Of a DNA stretch of 64,000 nt, positions 47,818 to 58,745 are shown piece by piece. The notes under the pieces are model-generated. The model was given only the letters and a program-made list of their open reading frames with translations. It ran no database searches and was not told where the DNA came from. The stretch covers positions 1-64,000 of the forward strand of contig JBBPBK010000075.1 of assembly GCA_039720395.1 (NCBI GenBank), in the 5' to 3' direction. This DNA is from Liquidambar formosana (lineage: Eukaryota; Streptophyta; Magnoliopsida; Saxifragales; Altingiaceae). Each line of letters opens with the position of its first letter. The first letter of the stretch is position 1. A program made the translations under genes and the position numbers.

Positions 47818-49509
47818 TGTTGGGAATCTAACTAGGGAGGAAAACTACAAAGGGCGGAATTAAAATTTTCCTACGATTCCCAAACCCATGAATCCGATTA
47901 TGCATAATACAAAAACATAAACCCTAACTACCAAGAGAGTTAGGATTACTTACAGTTGATTAATGTCTTCTCCTTTATGCTCCAAGCTTTGTCTTCTCCT
48001 TTTTGCTCCAAGCTTTGTCTCCGGACAACGGTGAATGAGCAGCCCAAGTGTGCTGCCTCCAACGGTATCCACACCTAGCTTGAGCTTGAAGTCCTTTCCT
48101 TCTTCTTCCTTGTTGTTGCTAGAGGTGGAGAAGAAAGAGAGAGAGAGAGGGAGAGCTGTAATTTTCAGCCAGCCCTTGGGGAGGAGTGATTGTGATGATG
48201 TCATCACCTTATAGTGGGCATTATATAGCCCACTAATAGGGCCGGCCAAGGGGGGATTCCAAACCCTAATCTAATTTGTGTAATTACTCTTAATTACACA
48301 ATTAGCCCACTAGTTTGCATCAAATACAAATTAGCCCCTTAAAGAACTTTTCTTTAATCACTTATACCCTTTCTCTCATAGACAATCAAGCTCTCTTAGC
48401 ATGATCAATGTGTGACCCATTGGGTTCACATCATCAAGTAGTAGGAACAGCACAAGTTGTGCACAATGGAACACTTTCCATTAAGGGTCTAATTGAAACT
48501 CCTTTCAATTCCCTAATTGATTATAACTCATTTATATCAATTAGGGCTTCTACTAACCATGAGTAACACCTAGCATATGGCTCATGGTGTGGTCCTTAAT
48601 GAGGTGAATAGTCATTTACAAAGAACCCTTCTGTTATAGTTTACAGGTTACAATTCCATCCTTCCATTAACACAATGTCTCCAATTGAACTAATAGGACA
48701 TGGAAGTCTGTCAAGTCCCTAGTTCAATTACTTTATACTCATTCATTAATATCAACTCAATGATGAACTTATGGAAACTCCTTTCCATATTCATTCTACC
48801 ATGGGCCCATGGATTTAATGAGTTATATTCAATGAATGCTGTATGAGACATTCACTCTCTTTTTCCTGAGAGTGATGGATTCCTTGTTGATCACTCACAT
48901 GCCTTCACACACATAGCAGTAGGGCCAATGAATACCTTTACAGACCCCTGAATAGGATCTGCACTTAGTGTTATCAAACTTCTAAAGCTACATGTATAAG
49001 ACAACCATGGTGTCTCAGGTCTAAGGATTACTTGTACCACTATAACAATGAGAAACTAATTGACAGGCAGGTTAAAACTCTATTCAGTTTATCTCATATC
49101 TTTGGTCACATTCAGTGTACCTATTCTTATAATAGGTACCCACTTGTTGGTTGTAGTGTCTCCACACAAATAGCTTGAGACTAGCTATCCTCCTATAGAG
49201 TCAACCTAACAAGTGCTAGTCCTATGGTTCATTACTGTCCATCATAGTGAACCTTCAACTAGGAGTGATTTAGGAGTTTAGTACAGAGATATATTTACAA
49301 TCTCAAAATTACAACCCTTTGTAATTTCATATTCTCAACTCTAACTCCATGGACATATTATGTAAATATAAATGATGCATATAAACATAATAGAATAAGC
49401 CCTTTTATTAAATCAATAATAAATGTGACATATATAAATGAAATCAATTGATTGTTCCTAATCCCTAAACAATCATCTCCATGATTGGCTCTAGAGCATA
49501 ATCCTAACA
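47818..49509 (-). mobile_element. Solo LTR, 1692 bp, inserted in the minisatellite, TSD AAGAA
   Basis: TGTTGGGAATC to AATCCTAACA, flanked by AAGAA at 47813-47817 and 49510-49514. Closely matches 24084-25786, with the main differences around 48150-48320. It is younger than the host element. TATA-like GGGCTATATAAT at 48220-48231 on the minus strand. Confidence 0.95.
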
Positions 49510-49829
49510 AAGAACATATTCAAGTGATGAATATATTCAACCAAGTGGGATGGAAAATCAAGATTTGAAATGAGGATATATGATCAATTTATCAAGATAG
49601 AACAAGCATGGTGCAAGAGGAAAGTGACTTAACACATTGTCACTTGAGTTGGCATGGCACAGGGAAAATATATTAAACCCTTTTGAACATAAAATTAATT
49701 CAAAGAATTGATTTCAAGGTGAAATTTGATTGATTTTAAGCTCAAAATGTGTTGAATATCTCATTTGGAGGAGGGTTTGATCACGCGCTAAGGCGAGACA
49801 AAGCGAGGGAGAAAGCCAAAACAAAGTGG

Positions 49830-49912
49830 CTTGGGTGACCACCAGGCCTCGGGAGGCTAGCCGCCCAAGCCCTGGTGGCTAGCCGCCCAAGGCTTGGGTG
49901 GTTACCCGAGCC
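49830..49912. repeat. LTR-type palindrome cluster upstream of the captured PMD gene
   Basis: CTTGGGTGACCACCAGG opens and CTTGGGTGGTTACCCGAG closes the block, enclosing GGCTAGCCGCCCAAGC and GGCTAGCCGCCCAAGG. Organisation and sequence are those of the LTR clusters (45391-45475), but the flanks do not look like LTR. It lies 285 bp before the PMD start codon. Confidence 0.85.
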
Positions 49913-50196
49913 ATGTGCTGAAAAATCTGGGTTTTTAAAATGCAAGGGGCACTATTCATACCCCCCATTCAACCCAACCCGAAAATTGAGAGCTTCTCTC
50001 TCTAGGAAGCTTACCCCATTTTGCAAAATCACTCCAACACCCAAAGGCATTCAAATCAACACTTCAAAAGGGATTCATACACATGAAATAGCATCATTAG
50101 CACCCAATTTCACATCAAAAACAAGAAATTTGCAACACTTTGCAAATCAAAACCCATTAAACCCATTTTTGCTCAAAACAAGCTAGTTCATCCACC

Positions 50197-52196
50197 ATGG
50201 ATCCAAATGAAGACTCCACTTCAAAGTATCCATTCCTTGACTCAAAGAGTAGATACAAGGCACCAATATATGATGTTCCTCTAGAGAAATTGCTTCTAGA
50301 ACCAAGGAATCATCTCTCTTTTCTCCATTCCAAGCAAGAGGTAAGCTTACCCATTTTAAACTTTTCTTTGAAATTTTCATTTTTGTTGATTAAAATGCAT
50401 TCCCATGAACTTTCTATGAGTATTCCTAGCAATGTTTGCAATGCCCATTGATTTTGACAAGGATTGGGTGTGAAAAGAATTCGATTTGAAAACTTGGTGA
50501 ATAGTGCCCACCAAGTGTTTGATAAAATGCTTGAGTGATGAAAATTCATCCAATCTTTGTAAAATTGATGTGTATTGCAAGGCAAAATCATAGGCATTCA
50601 TTTCTAATTGATTTTAGAAACAAAACCAAGCATTTTCATGAACTTTGAAAAACAAAGTTTGCTATATTTTTGAAAAACCCATGTTTTCATGAACAAGGTT
50701 TGCTTATTTTTTCCTTAAAAAACCACTTTGGGAAACAAAGTTTGCTTGCTATTTTCTTTGAAAAATCCATGTTTCCATGGTCTTGGAATGCATGGTTTAC
50801 CAATGATCATGAGTTTGAAGAATAAAACCAATGTTTTCATAAACTTTCAAAGCAAGGTTTACTTGTTCATGAACTAAAAGACTTAGTTTTTGAAAAGCCA
50901 ATTATCAATGCTTGCATATGATTTTTACACTAACTAGGTGAATAATTCTTCTTGATTAGCCCAATTTCCAAGACCTACGCACAGGGTCTTCGATAAAGAA
51001 TCTTATTGGGTGGTGGAAGCATATGGAACACACCCAACCTTCCGCAAGAGACTTCATAAAGAAGGCGGGTTTTAGTTGGTTTCTTGACTCCCTATAGAAT
51101 GAACAATGGGATAGGCAAGCTCTCCTCGCCTTAGCTGAACTATAGTGGGATACCACCAACACCTTCCACTTTAGTTTTGAGATGACCATGACTCCCAAGG
51201 ATTTTTCATCACCAGTTTAAGCCTCAAGGGAAAGAGGTTGGAATTCTATGGGGATGCCAATACGGATAGTGCTTATCTCCTCACTATGTTGGGGATGGAT
51301 ATTGAGGCGAGTTCACACGGTGTTAGGAGAACATGGCTATTCGAAAATTTTGCCAACCAAGTAGAAGGTGTGGGAGTGGCTCCCGAGTGCATAGCTAGGG
51401 CATTCATGATCTATATGCTCTCTTGCACTCTCTTTGTTGGTGCCAATGACATGGCACAACTGGGCTATCTTGCTTCCATGGTGGATGTGAACAAGATGGG
51501 GAGGTATAACTGGGGAGGGGCAGCACTAGTCACCATGTACAGATCGATGTCCGACATGTCTCGAGGTGTTTCCAAGAATTTTGGTGGGCTTCCATTTGTT
51601 TGGGAGGTAAGTAAAAATGTTTAATTTTTAAATTCCTCTCAAACTTGACTTAATTTTAATGCTTTTCTTGAATTTTGATAGATATGGTATTATGAATATC
51701 TGAGACTGTGCCGCCCCACCCTGGACAATGAGATACAAGAATGGCCCATACTTGGGAACTATGCTCCCAACAAGATAGCTGTGCGTGCCCCCAATAGGCA
51801 TGACTACGCCCATGCAAGGGCGTACTTAGCAAGCCTAAATGCTGATATGGTGATCCTCCTTCCTCATTCTTTTCTTTTTATTATTTTTATTATCTTGCTC
51901 ATCATTTTTTCAAATTCAACAGGTAGAGTGGAGCCCATGGGGACTGTGGGAAGCTAGGCTGCCTAGGAGGTGTGTGTCTTGCTTGGAGTTGACTGGGAAG
52001 AGGGTACTCCTTGAGGGTCCCTCAGGGCGATACTGGTATTTGGGGGAGCGTGTCCTTAGGCAGGTGAAAGGATGAGTGGATGCCGCTCTTACCCCTGTCT
52101 TGCTTCCCATGAACATGAGGCACACTGACTCTCTGGATGGGGATGAGCTGATGGAAGCTCTGACTGGATGGGATGCTGAGGAGTTTACCTCGCCCA
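50197..52196 (+). pseudogene. Captured plant mobile domain (PMD, MAIN/PP7-long-form-like) gene, antisense to the retrotransposon
   Basis: Four exons can be read on the plus strand. Exon 1 50197-50340 starts MDPNEDSTSKYPFLD and ends at GAG|GTAAGC. Exon 2 50960-51606 holds NLIGWWKHMEH, FIKKAGFSWFLDSL, LALAEL, DTTNTFHFSFEMTMTPKDFS, LEFYGDANTDSAYLLTMLG and IARAFMIYMLSCTLFVG, then YNWGGAALVTMYR, ending GAG|GTAAGT. Exon 3 51682-51849 encodes IWYYEYLRLCRPTLDNE. Exon 4 begins 51923 (VEWSPWGLWEARLPRR). All junctions are phase 0. This matches the PMD of MAIN-like and PP7-long-form-like proteins, a domain known in host proteins and in transposons. Two TAG codons and a frameshift near 51211 in exon 2 and a TGA at 52073 disable it. 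It meets pol tail-to-tail at about 52190. Confidence 0.8.
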
Positions 52197-54322
52197 ATAA
52201 CTCAATTCCATCTAAATCCATGAGGCAAACAGCCCCTGCTAGCAATATTTCTTTGATAATGTATGGTCCACCCCAACTTGGCTTGAATTTCCCTCGCGGA
52301 TCGAACACCGGAGCTCTGATTTCTTTCAACACTACATCCCCTTTCTTTAGACCTCGATCTTTGACATGCTCTGGCAACTCTCCGCTGATACCCCTGCACA
52401 TGATACAGCGCCCTTAACCGCCTTTCATCGAGTAAAGCTAACTCGTCATAACGGCTCTTAACCCAGTCCACTTCTGTTATCTGGCTCTCCACGGCAACAC
52501 TTAGTGAAGGAACCTCCAATTCAATTGGCAACACGGCCTCCATTCCATAAACTAGAGAGTAAGGGGTAGCCCCTATTGACGACCTTATTGATGTTCTATA
52601 ACCCCATAGAGCCAATGGCAACTTCTCATGCCAGTCTGTGTGTGAGTCCGCAGTCTTCTGTAGTATCTTCTTGATATTCTTGTTAGCTGCTTCCACTGCT
52701 CCATTAGTCTGAGGACGGTATGGTGACGACAGATGGTGAACTATGCCGTACCTTTGCAAGAGCTCATGGATTTCTTTCTGAAAGTGCTGGCCATTGTCTG
52801 AGATAACTTCATGCGGTACCCCATATCGATAGATGATGCTATGCTGTATGAACTGTGCTACCTTCTTGGAATTCAAGGTCTTGAAGGACGCTGCTTCCAC
52901 CCACTTAGTGAAATAATCGATGGCAACCAGGATGTATTCATGCCCATTTGATGCCTTTGGCTTGATCTGTCCAATGATATCTATCCCCCATACTGCGAAT
53001 AGCCATGGTGACGATATACTTGTTAAAGGCATAGAAGGCAAATGTTGTCCACTAGCGAACAGTTGGCATTTGTGGCACTTCTTGACATGTGCGTGGCAGT
53101 CCCTTTCCATGGTAGACCAATAATAGCCTAGCCTCATGATTTTCTTAGCCAACATATAGCCGTTCATATGCAGAGCCCCTATCCCTTCATGGATTTCTTT
53201 GATCAGATGCTCGATTTCCTCCTCGGTGACACACAATAAGTGGATCCCATCGTATGATCTCCGATATAGTTTTCCTCCACAAAGTACGTAGTGACTCGCC
53301 AACCGTCTTAAGGTTTTTCTGTCAATGCGAGATGCTCCTTCTGGGTACTCCCTTTCTTCAATAAACTTTTTTATATCATGGAACCACGGATGGCCATCAT
53401 TCACTTCTCCTCCTTGGATTGCACAATAGTACACGGGCTTGTCTCGGCATTCTATCACCAACGGCTTCACATTTCCCCCTTCAGGTATCTCCACCATGGA
53501 TGCTAAGGTTGCCAAGGCATCGGCAAACTGGTTCTTGTTTCTTGACAAGTAGTTGAACTCTATTTCTGAGAACTCCTTGGTTAGAGCTTCTAGATAGGCA
53601 TGGTATGGCAATAGCTTCTCATCTCGAGTTTTCCATTCCCCTTTTATCTGACAAATGATTAGCGCCGAGTCCTCGAACACTTCTAATTCTTTGATCCCCA
53701 ATTCAAGTGCAGCTTCCAATGCTAGGATACAGGCCTCATACTCAGCAATGTTGTTGGTAGCTTCAAACCCCAACTTGACCGCCAACGGTTTAAATGCCTC
53801 TTCAGGTGAAACTAGCAGGACTCCTATCCCATAACCTTTCTTATTGGCTGCCCCATCGAAGTATACTCTCCAAGTCTTTCTACCAATCTCTAGCACGTCT
53901 TCATTTGGGAATTGATCGTTGAACGGAGCGGATGATGACACAGGACAGCTAGCTAGGTAGTCTGCGATGACGCTCCCCTTGATAGACTTCTGATTCACGT
54001 ACTTGATGTCAAATTCATTGAGGAGAATTGACCATCGAGCAGTTCTGTATGACAATACTGGCCTCTCTATCAGGTACTTCAATGGGTCCATGCGACTTAT
54101 CAAGAACACTTTGAATGACATCATGTAGTGCCGGAGCTTTTGCGTTGCCCATACTAGTGCCACACAAACCTTTTCAATGGCATTGTACTTCACTTCATAG
54201 TTCGTCATTTTCTTGCTTAGGTAGTAGATGGCATTCTCCCTTGTAGACCCTTCGAGATACTGAGCTAACATAGCTCCTGTCGCGGTTTCGATGACCGTTA
54301 AGTATAACAAAAGCGGTGCATC
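52190..54322 (-). pseudogene. Pol: RNase H, archaeal-type RNase H and integrase
   Basis: The first RNase H has TGAMLAQYLEGSTRENAIYY and KVCVALVWATQKLRHYM. A second RNase H (WRVYFDGAANKKGYGIGV, NIAEYEACILALEAALELG, FEDSALIICQIKGEW, QFADALATLASM) is the aRNH typical of the Tat lineage. Integrase follows with the HH-CC zinc site (HEGIGALHMNG, HVKKCHKCQ), catalytic Asp in VWGIDIIGQI, Asp in EVISDNGQHF and Glu in TNGAVEAANKNIKK, and WGYRTSIRSSIGATPYSLVY. After YQRRVARA (about 52367) a base loss shifts the frame; the true tail continues in the other frame as DRGLKKGDVVLKEIRAPVFD to about 52200. All catalytic residues are present. Confidence 0.93.
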
Positions 54323-55139
54323 TTACCGTGGGGGAACTAAGATTGGAGGATTGCACAAGTATCTCTTAATGGTCTCAAAGGCCTCTTGGCATTCCTCGTT
54401 CCATACTTTTAGCACACCTTTCTTAAGCAATTTGAAGATTGGTTCACAAACCATGGTCAAGTTGGTGATGAATCGGCTTATGTAGTGAACCCTTCCCAAG
54501 AAACCCTGGATCTGCTTCTCAGTGCTAGGCGGCTCCATCTCCACAATAGCTTTTATCTTCCCTGGGTCCACTTCGATGCCCCTCTGAGTGATCATGAACC
54601 CCAATAGCTTGCCCGCGGTGACACCAAAAGCGCACTTCTGTGGGTTTAGACGGAGATTGTACTTCTTCGCTCGCTCTAGGAATTTCTCTAGTGCCTTGAA
54701 ATGCCCTTCTCTATCCACGGACTTCACGATCATATCATCGACATAAACCTCAACTTCCTTATGGATCATATCATGCAATAAGGTCGTTGCTGCTCTTTGG
54801 TAAGTAGCCCCAGCATTTCTTAAGCCAAAAGGCATTACCTTGTAACAGTACGTTCCCCATTGCGTGATAAAGGCTGTTTTCTCCATGTCTTGAGGTGCCA
54901 TCTTTATCTGGTTATACCCGGAGAATCCGTCCATGAAGGAGAGGAGTGCATGTCCCACTGTGCTGTCCACCAACACGTCGATATGGGGTAAAGGAAAGTC
55001 ATCCTTAGGGCTCGCGGCGTTGAGATCTCGGAAATCGACACACATCCTCACTTTCCCATCTTTTTTAGGCACAGGCACTATATTCGACAACCACTCAGGG
55101 TACTCCACAACTTAGAGGAAACTCCACAACTTAGAGGAA
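54323..55139 (-). pseudogene. Pol: reverse transcriptase domain with a nonsense codon and 19-bp duplication
   Basis: EYPEWLSNIVPVPKKDGKVR and CVDFRDLNAASPKDDFPLP open the domain. Motif A is SFMDGFSGYNQIKMA and motif C is EVYVDDMIVKS, both with the catalytic Asp residues intact. LLGFMITQRGIEVDP and VHYISRFITNL close it. The 5' end is broken: the Glu codon before VVEYPEW reads TAA, and the next 19 bp are duplicated (55103-55140), shifting the frame. At 54325-54323 a TAA interrupts the otherwise continuous frame into RNase H. Confidence 0.92.
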
Positions 55140-55140
55140 A
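55103..55140. repeat. 19-bp perfect tandem duplication in RT
   Basis: CTCCACAACTTAGAGGAAA occurs twice in a row (55103-55121, 55122-55140). Nineteen is not a multiple of three, so it breaks pol. Confidence 0.97.
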
Positions 55141-55539
55141 CCCGTGTCTAGGTGTTTAGTTACCTCTTCTTTTACTTTTAGAGCCCATTCTGGTTTTAAT
55201 CTTCTGAGTTTCTGCTTTACCGGCTTCTTTAGGGAATTAGTAGGGATATAGTGTTGCACAATATCGGGGTCAATGCCAGGCATGTCTTCATAAGACCATG
55301 CAAAAGCCATAATGTTGGCTTTCAAGAGGGAGATCATCTTTTTTTTTTCAACGGGGGAGAGGGTTTTCCCAATTTTAACTATTCTTGGCAATTCATTCGT
55401 CCCTAAGTTGATTGATTCCAATTCATCCATATTAGGTTCGGTGACGCCCCTTTTCCTTTGCTCAACGAGCTCCGGGGGGACATCGTTCCTAGGATCTATA
55501 TCCATGCCATAAATATCCATAGAGGAGAGAAAAGAGACA
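55131..55539 (-). pseudogene. Pol: linker before RT (start of exon after the candidate intron)
   Basis: Read from the putative splice acceptor at 55539 the frame gives FVSFLSSMDIYGMDIDPRND, then SLLKANIMAFAWSYEDMPGI and KPVKQKLRRLKPEWALKVKE, the conserved approach to RT in Tat-type pol. It is open until the TAA in the duplicated 19-mer. Confidence 0.85.
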
Positions 55540-55706
55540 CTGCATATATAGAGGAAAAAAGCACACTTTATTTACTAGGAATAGTAGGAATGACACACAA
55601 AAGAAGGAAAACAAACAAATCTGTATCAATACTATGACTCCACAAGATGAGTTAAGTAGATACATCTTATTGAATTAGGGAAATATTACTAAACTAAGAC
55701 ACCTAC
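55540..55706 (-). other. Candidate 167-nt retrotransposon intron between protease and RT
   Basis: Donor AGCTT|GTAGGT at 55706 and acceptor TTCCTCTATATATGCAG|T ending at 55540, preceded by a T-rich tract. Unspliced, the protease frame ends at the TAG formed by the donor itself and RT lies in another frame. Splicing joins the two frames exactly. Ogre elements are known to have a spliced intron at this place. Confidence 0.75.
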
Positions 55707-57010
55707 AAGCTGCTATCAGGTAGGCCAAGGTCTTCTTCTTCATGGATCTCCACAATGACACCACTTTCAAGGTACCAATTCAAGAATGGCGTGGTAGCAT
55801 GGCTAATGGACGAACCCTGGAGTTCTTCAATGGTCGAGTCTTCCATGGTGAGAATCATATCTTGGAACATTTCAGTCATAGCCCCTGCATCAAGGTTCTT
55901 TGCCCAGTTTTCTTCTTTCAAGCTTCCATCTAGATCTTGGATAGAGTGGTACCAACTTGTCAAACTTTGAGGATTCGGCCCTTCTGTGAAGTATCTGTCA
56001 CCGAAACTTTTATCTGCTAAGGCTGGGTCGGAACTTGGATAAAAAGTATATGGGATGTACTGCTTTATAGAAGGGTAATGGAATGATGATTCATTCAGCT
56101 CTTTCTCAATGCATTGGACATAGTCAAACCCGGATAATGGCATCGCCGCTGATTCTGGTTGTATCTCACATATAGGCACGCTTGTGGGTTTCAATTCATA
56201 GTCCCCTTGAAGCGTTACTATGGCTCCTTCATAAGGAAACTTTACCTTTTGATGGAGTGAAGATGGCACAGCCCCAGCAGGATGGATCCAAGGTCAGCCC
56301 AATAGCAAGTTGAAACATGACGGCACATCCAACATTTGGAATTCCACCCTAAATTCCGTGGGTCCCATGATAAGAGGCAAAGTAACCACGCCTATTACTT
56401 CACGGCGGGTGTTGTCATAAGCTCTTACGGTCTGCCTAGATGGCGTGAAATCGGTGGTTCCCAAACCTAAAACAGTGGCAATTCGGAGAGGACATACATT
56501 CAGTGCGGACCCATTGTCGATAAGGACGGTAGGAACCCTCTTCCCCATAGTGTCAACGGTCACATAGAGAGCTTGAGAATGGCTTGGCCCGCTTTTGGGC
56601 AAGTCCACATCGGTGAACACGATGGTTGAGTTCTTGGGAGTTAGATTCACCAAATGTACCAATCCCTCGGGGGATATGTCAACGAGCACTTGTATCTGAT
56701 TCAGCAGTTTCAACACGGTCTGTCTGTGCTTGTGTGAGGCCATGAGTAAGCCCCAAATGGTGATGTTGGCATTGGTCTTCTTCAGCTGCCTAAGCACCTC
56801 ATTCTCTTCTTCTTGCAAGCTAGGACACCTTTGCCCTTCCAAATCTTCCAATGGATTCTCAGATTCCAGCTGGGGAGGTTTGAAATGACGACCCCCTCTG
56901 GTTATATGATCCAGCTCATCATCACTAGCCCATATGTCATGGACTTCCTCGGAGTCATTCATTAAGTCATCCCATTCTATCATGTCAATGCTCTCCATTT
57001 CTGTCGGCAA
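55707..57010 (-). pseudogene. Protease and downstream spacer of pol, one in-frame TGA
   Basis: Begins around WDDLPTEMESIDMIEWDD. The aspartic protease site reads VLIDNGSALNVCPL, the DNGS variant usual in Tat-type elements, followed by LPLIMGPTEFRVEFQMLD. After CFNLLLG the codon at 56296-56294 is TGA where Arg is expected (CGA to TGA, a CpG transition), then the frame continues PWIHPAGAVPSSLHQKVKFP to the intron donor. The downstream spacer (about 190 residues) is acidic with no recognised domain. The frame differs from gag because of the inverted duplication at 57066-57170. Confidence 0.88.
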
Positions 57011-57038
57011 GTCATCCCAAACTGTAGGGACTATCGGC

Positions 57039-58745
57039 TCATCTGATATTATTCAACCTGTAGGGATTATTCAAGACCTCATTGACCAAAAAGTTTTGTT
57101 CTTTCAGTTCTTGTTGGACGGATTTCTTTGGCAACAACAAAACTTTTTGGTCAATGAGGTCTTGAATAATCTTCTTTAGTATAGAACAAGCTTCAGTGTC
57201 ATGGCCAGGTGCACGATGGTATTGGCAATATTGGTGAGGGTTTGATGGCCTTGGCTTTGGTGGAAGTGGCATGATAAGGCTGTTATTGCGGCAAATAGTG
57301 AAAAGATGGGTTAAGGTCATGGGGAGTGGAGTGTATTGTCTTATAGGACGGCGAGGGCATGAGGATTCAACCCCAATAGCATTTATGGTGTTAGGTGGGG
57401 GTGTGTTGTTGTGAGATGGGAGAGGATTACGGGTGACATTTGGACGGCTTGGTGGTGAGATGACTTGTTTGTCAATGAGGTCTTGGACTTGATGGCGAAG
57501 GCGAACACAACGATTGGTGGCATGGCCTTTGGATTGGTGGTACTTGCAGTACTCATTCTCGTTGTAGTTCTTGGGTAAGGGATTTGGTGGGGGTCTTAGG
57601 TCGAGTGGCTTCAATAGGTCACGGCTTATGAGCTTTTCAAGGACTCTTTCGAGTGGCATGAATAGGTCGGTAAAATGGCGAGGTGGGTTGACATCATTGA
57701 GAGAGAAGGGTTGGATGGGTTGAGTTATGGTGTTGACCTCGGCATTGTTCTTCCCAGTAAAGTTTGTCTTGCGATTTCTCACTTCCTCAGTTTTGATTGT
57801 CCCATCATTAATAGCATCCTCAACCTGCATGCCAGCCCCAATGAGGGCTTTGAAATTTGGAAAATAGTAGGCAAATAAGTGCTTGTGGTACACGGGCAGC
57901 AAGTTCTTAACCACTAACTGAATTTGGTCCTCCTCATTTGGCCTATCCGTCATTCTCGACGCCTTTTGTCTCCACCTTGTAATGTAAGCGGAGAAGGTTT
58001 CATGAGCTCCTTGCTTGGTAGTTTCCAGGTCCCTTCGAGTAACATCCACCTCTGTGTTGTACTTGTAGTGCTCCGAGAACTCATTGCATATGTCTTCCCA
58101 AGTCCGAGTTCTATTCTCATCCAAGGATAAGAACCATTTCAAAGCAGAAGTGGCCAAGGTTTCATGGAACATTTGAGCTATAAACTCATCGGTGGCCCCT
58201 CGAGGGTGCATGGCTCGCACATACATCTTCAAATGAGTCTTAGGGCAACCCGTCCCATCGAACTTTTCTAACTCCGGCATCTTGAATTGCAATGGAATAT
58301 GAGCCGTTGGAAATAGAGATAAAGTCCTCACATTGACCATGTCATCGGCCCTACGAATCCCTTTTATAGTTCTCTCCAATGCTTCTACCTTGCTAGCTAA
58401 CACGGAATCATTGCTAGAACCTTTCCCTTTGGTTTCCCCTTCTAGGTTAGTGACCACAGGTTTCGAGCTACTTTCCCTCCTTGTCTTGGTGTTCTCATTG
58501 GATTGAGGTCCCTCTTCGGTGCCAGCCCCATGAGGTATACCCGAGGAATAGGCCTTAGAGCCATTTTGTTCAAGATCTGCCATCTTTTGTTGGTTCTCTT
58601 GAGCCATTTTCAATGCGGTATCGGATGTCTCGGTGGTATGATCAAGCTTGGTAATGATGGCTTTCAGGCAAGCCTCAAGGTCAAAGTGCCCCTCATTAGT
58701 TCTTTCGTCGGCCATGTCTGTCTGATGGGTAGACTCAACACTCAT
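57039..58745 (-). pseudogene. gag of the 18.8-kb element, 3' end rearranged
   Basis: The best start is ATG 58745 (MSVESTHQTDMADERTNEG); the open frame extends further up without an ATG. A coiled-coil segment (LDHTTETSDTALKMAQENQQ) precedes the capsid domain: FDGTGCPKTHLKMYVRAM, SALKWFLSLDENRTRTWEDI, FSEHYKYNTEVDVTRRDLE, ETFSAYITRWRQKASRM. Two Cys/His knuckles of the form C-x2-H-x4-H-x4-C follow: CKYHQSKGHATNRC and CQYHRAPGHDTEAC. The last 11 or so residues (NFLVNEVLNN) are the antisense translation of the nearby IIQDLIDQKVL, a product of an inverted duplication, so the natural gag end and gag-protease junction are lost. Confidence 0.9.
57066..57170. repeat. Perfect 35-bp inverted repeat with 35-nt spacer at the end of gag
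   Basis: 57066-57100 (starts ATTATTCAAGACCTC) is the exact reverse complement of 57136-57170. The right arm is the original gag sequence for IIQDLIDQKVL; the left arm is the extra copy. Confidence 0.97.

Noticed and set aside
52076..52417. 113-residue plus-strand frame overlapping the end of integrase
   Set aside because: Only its first part continues the PMD gene; from about 52200 it is the antisense of integrase codons and not a natural C-terminus.
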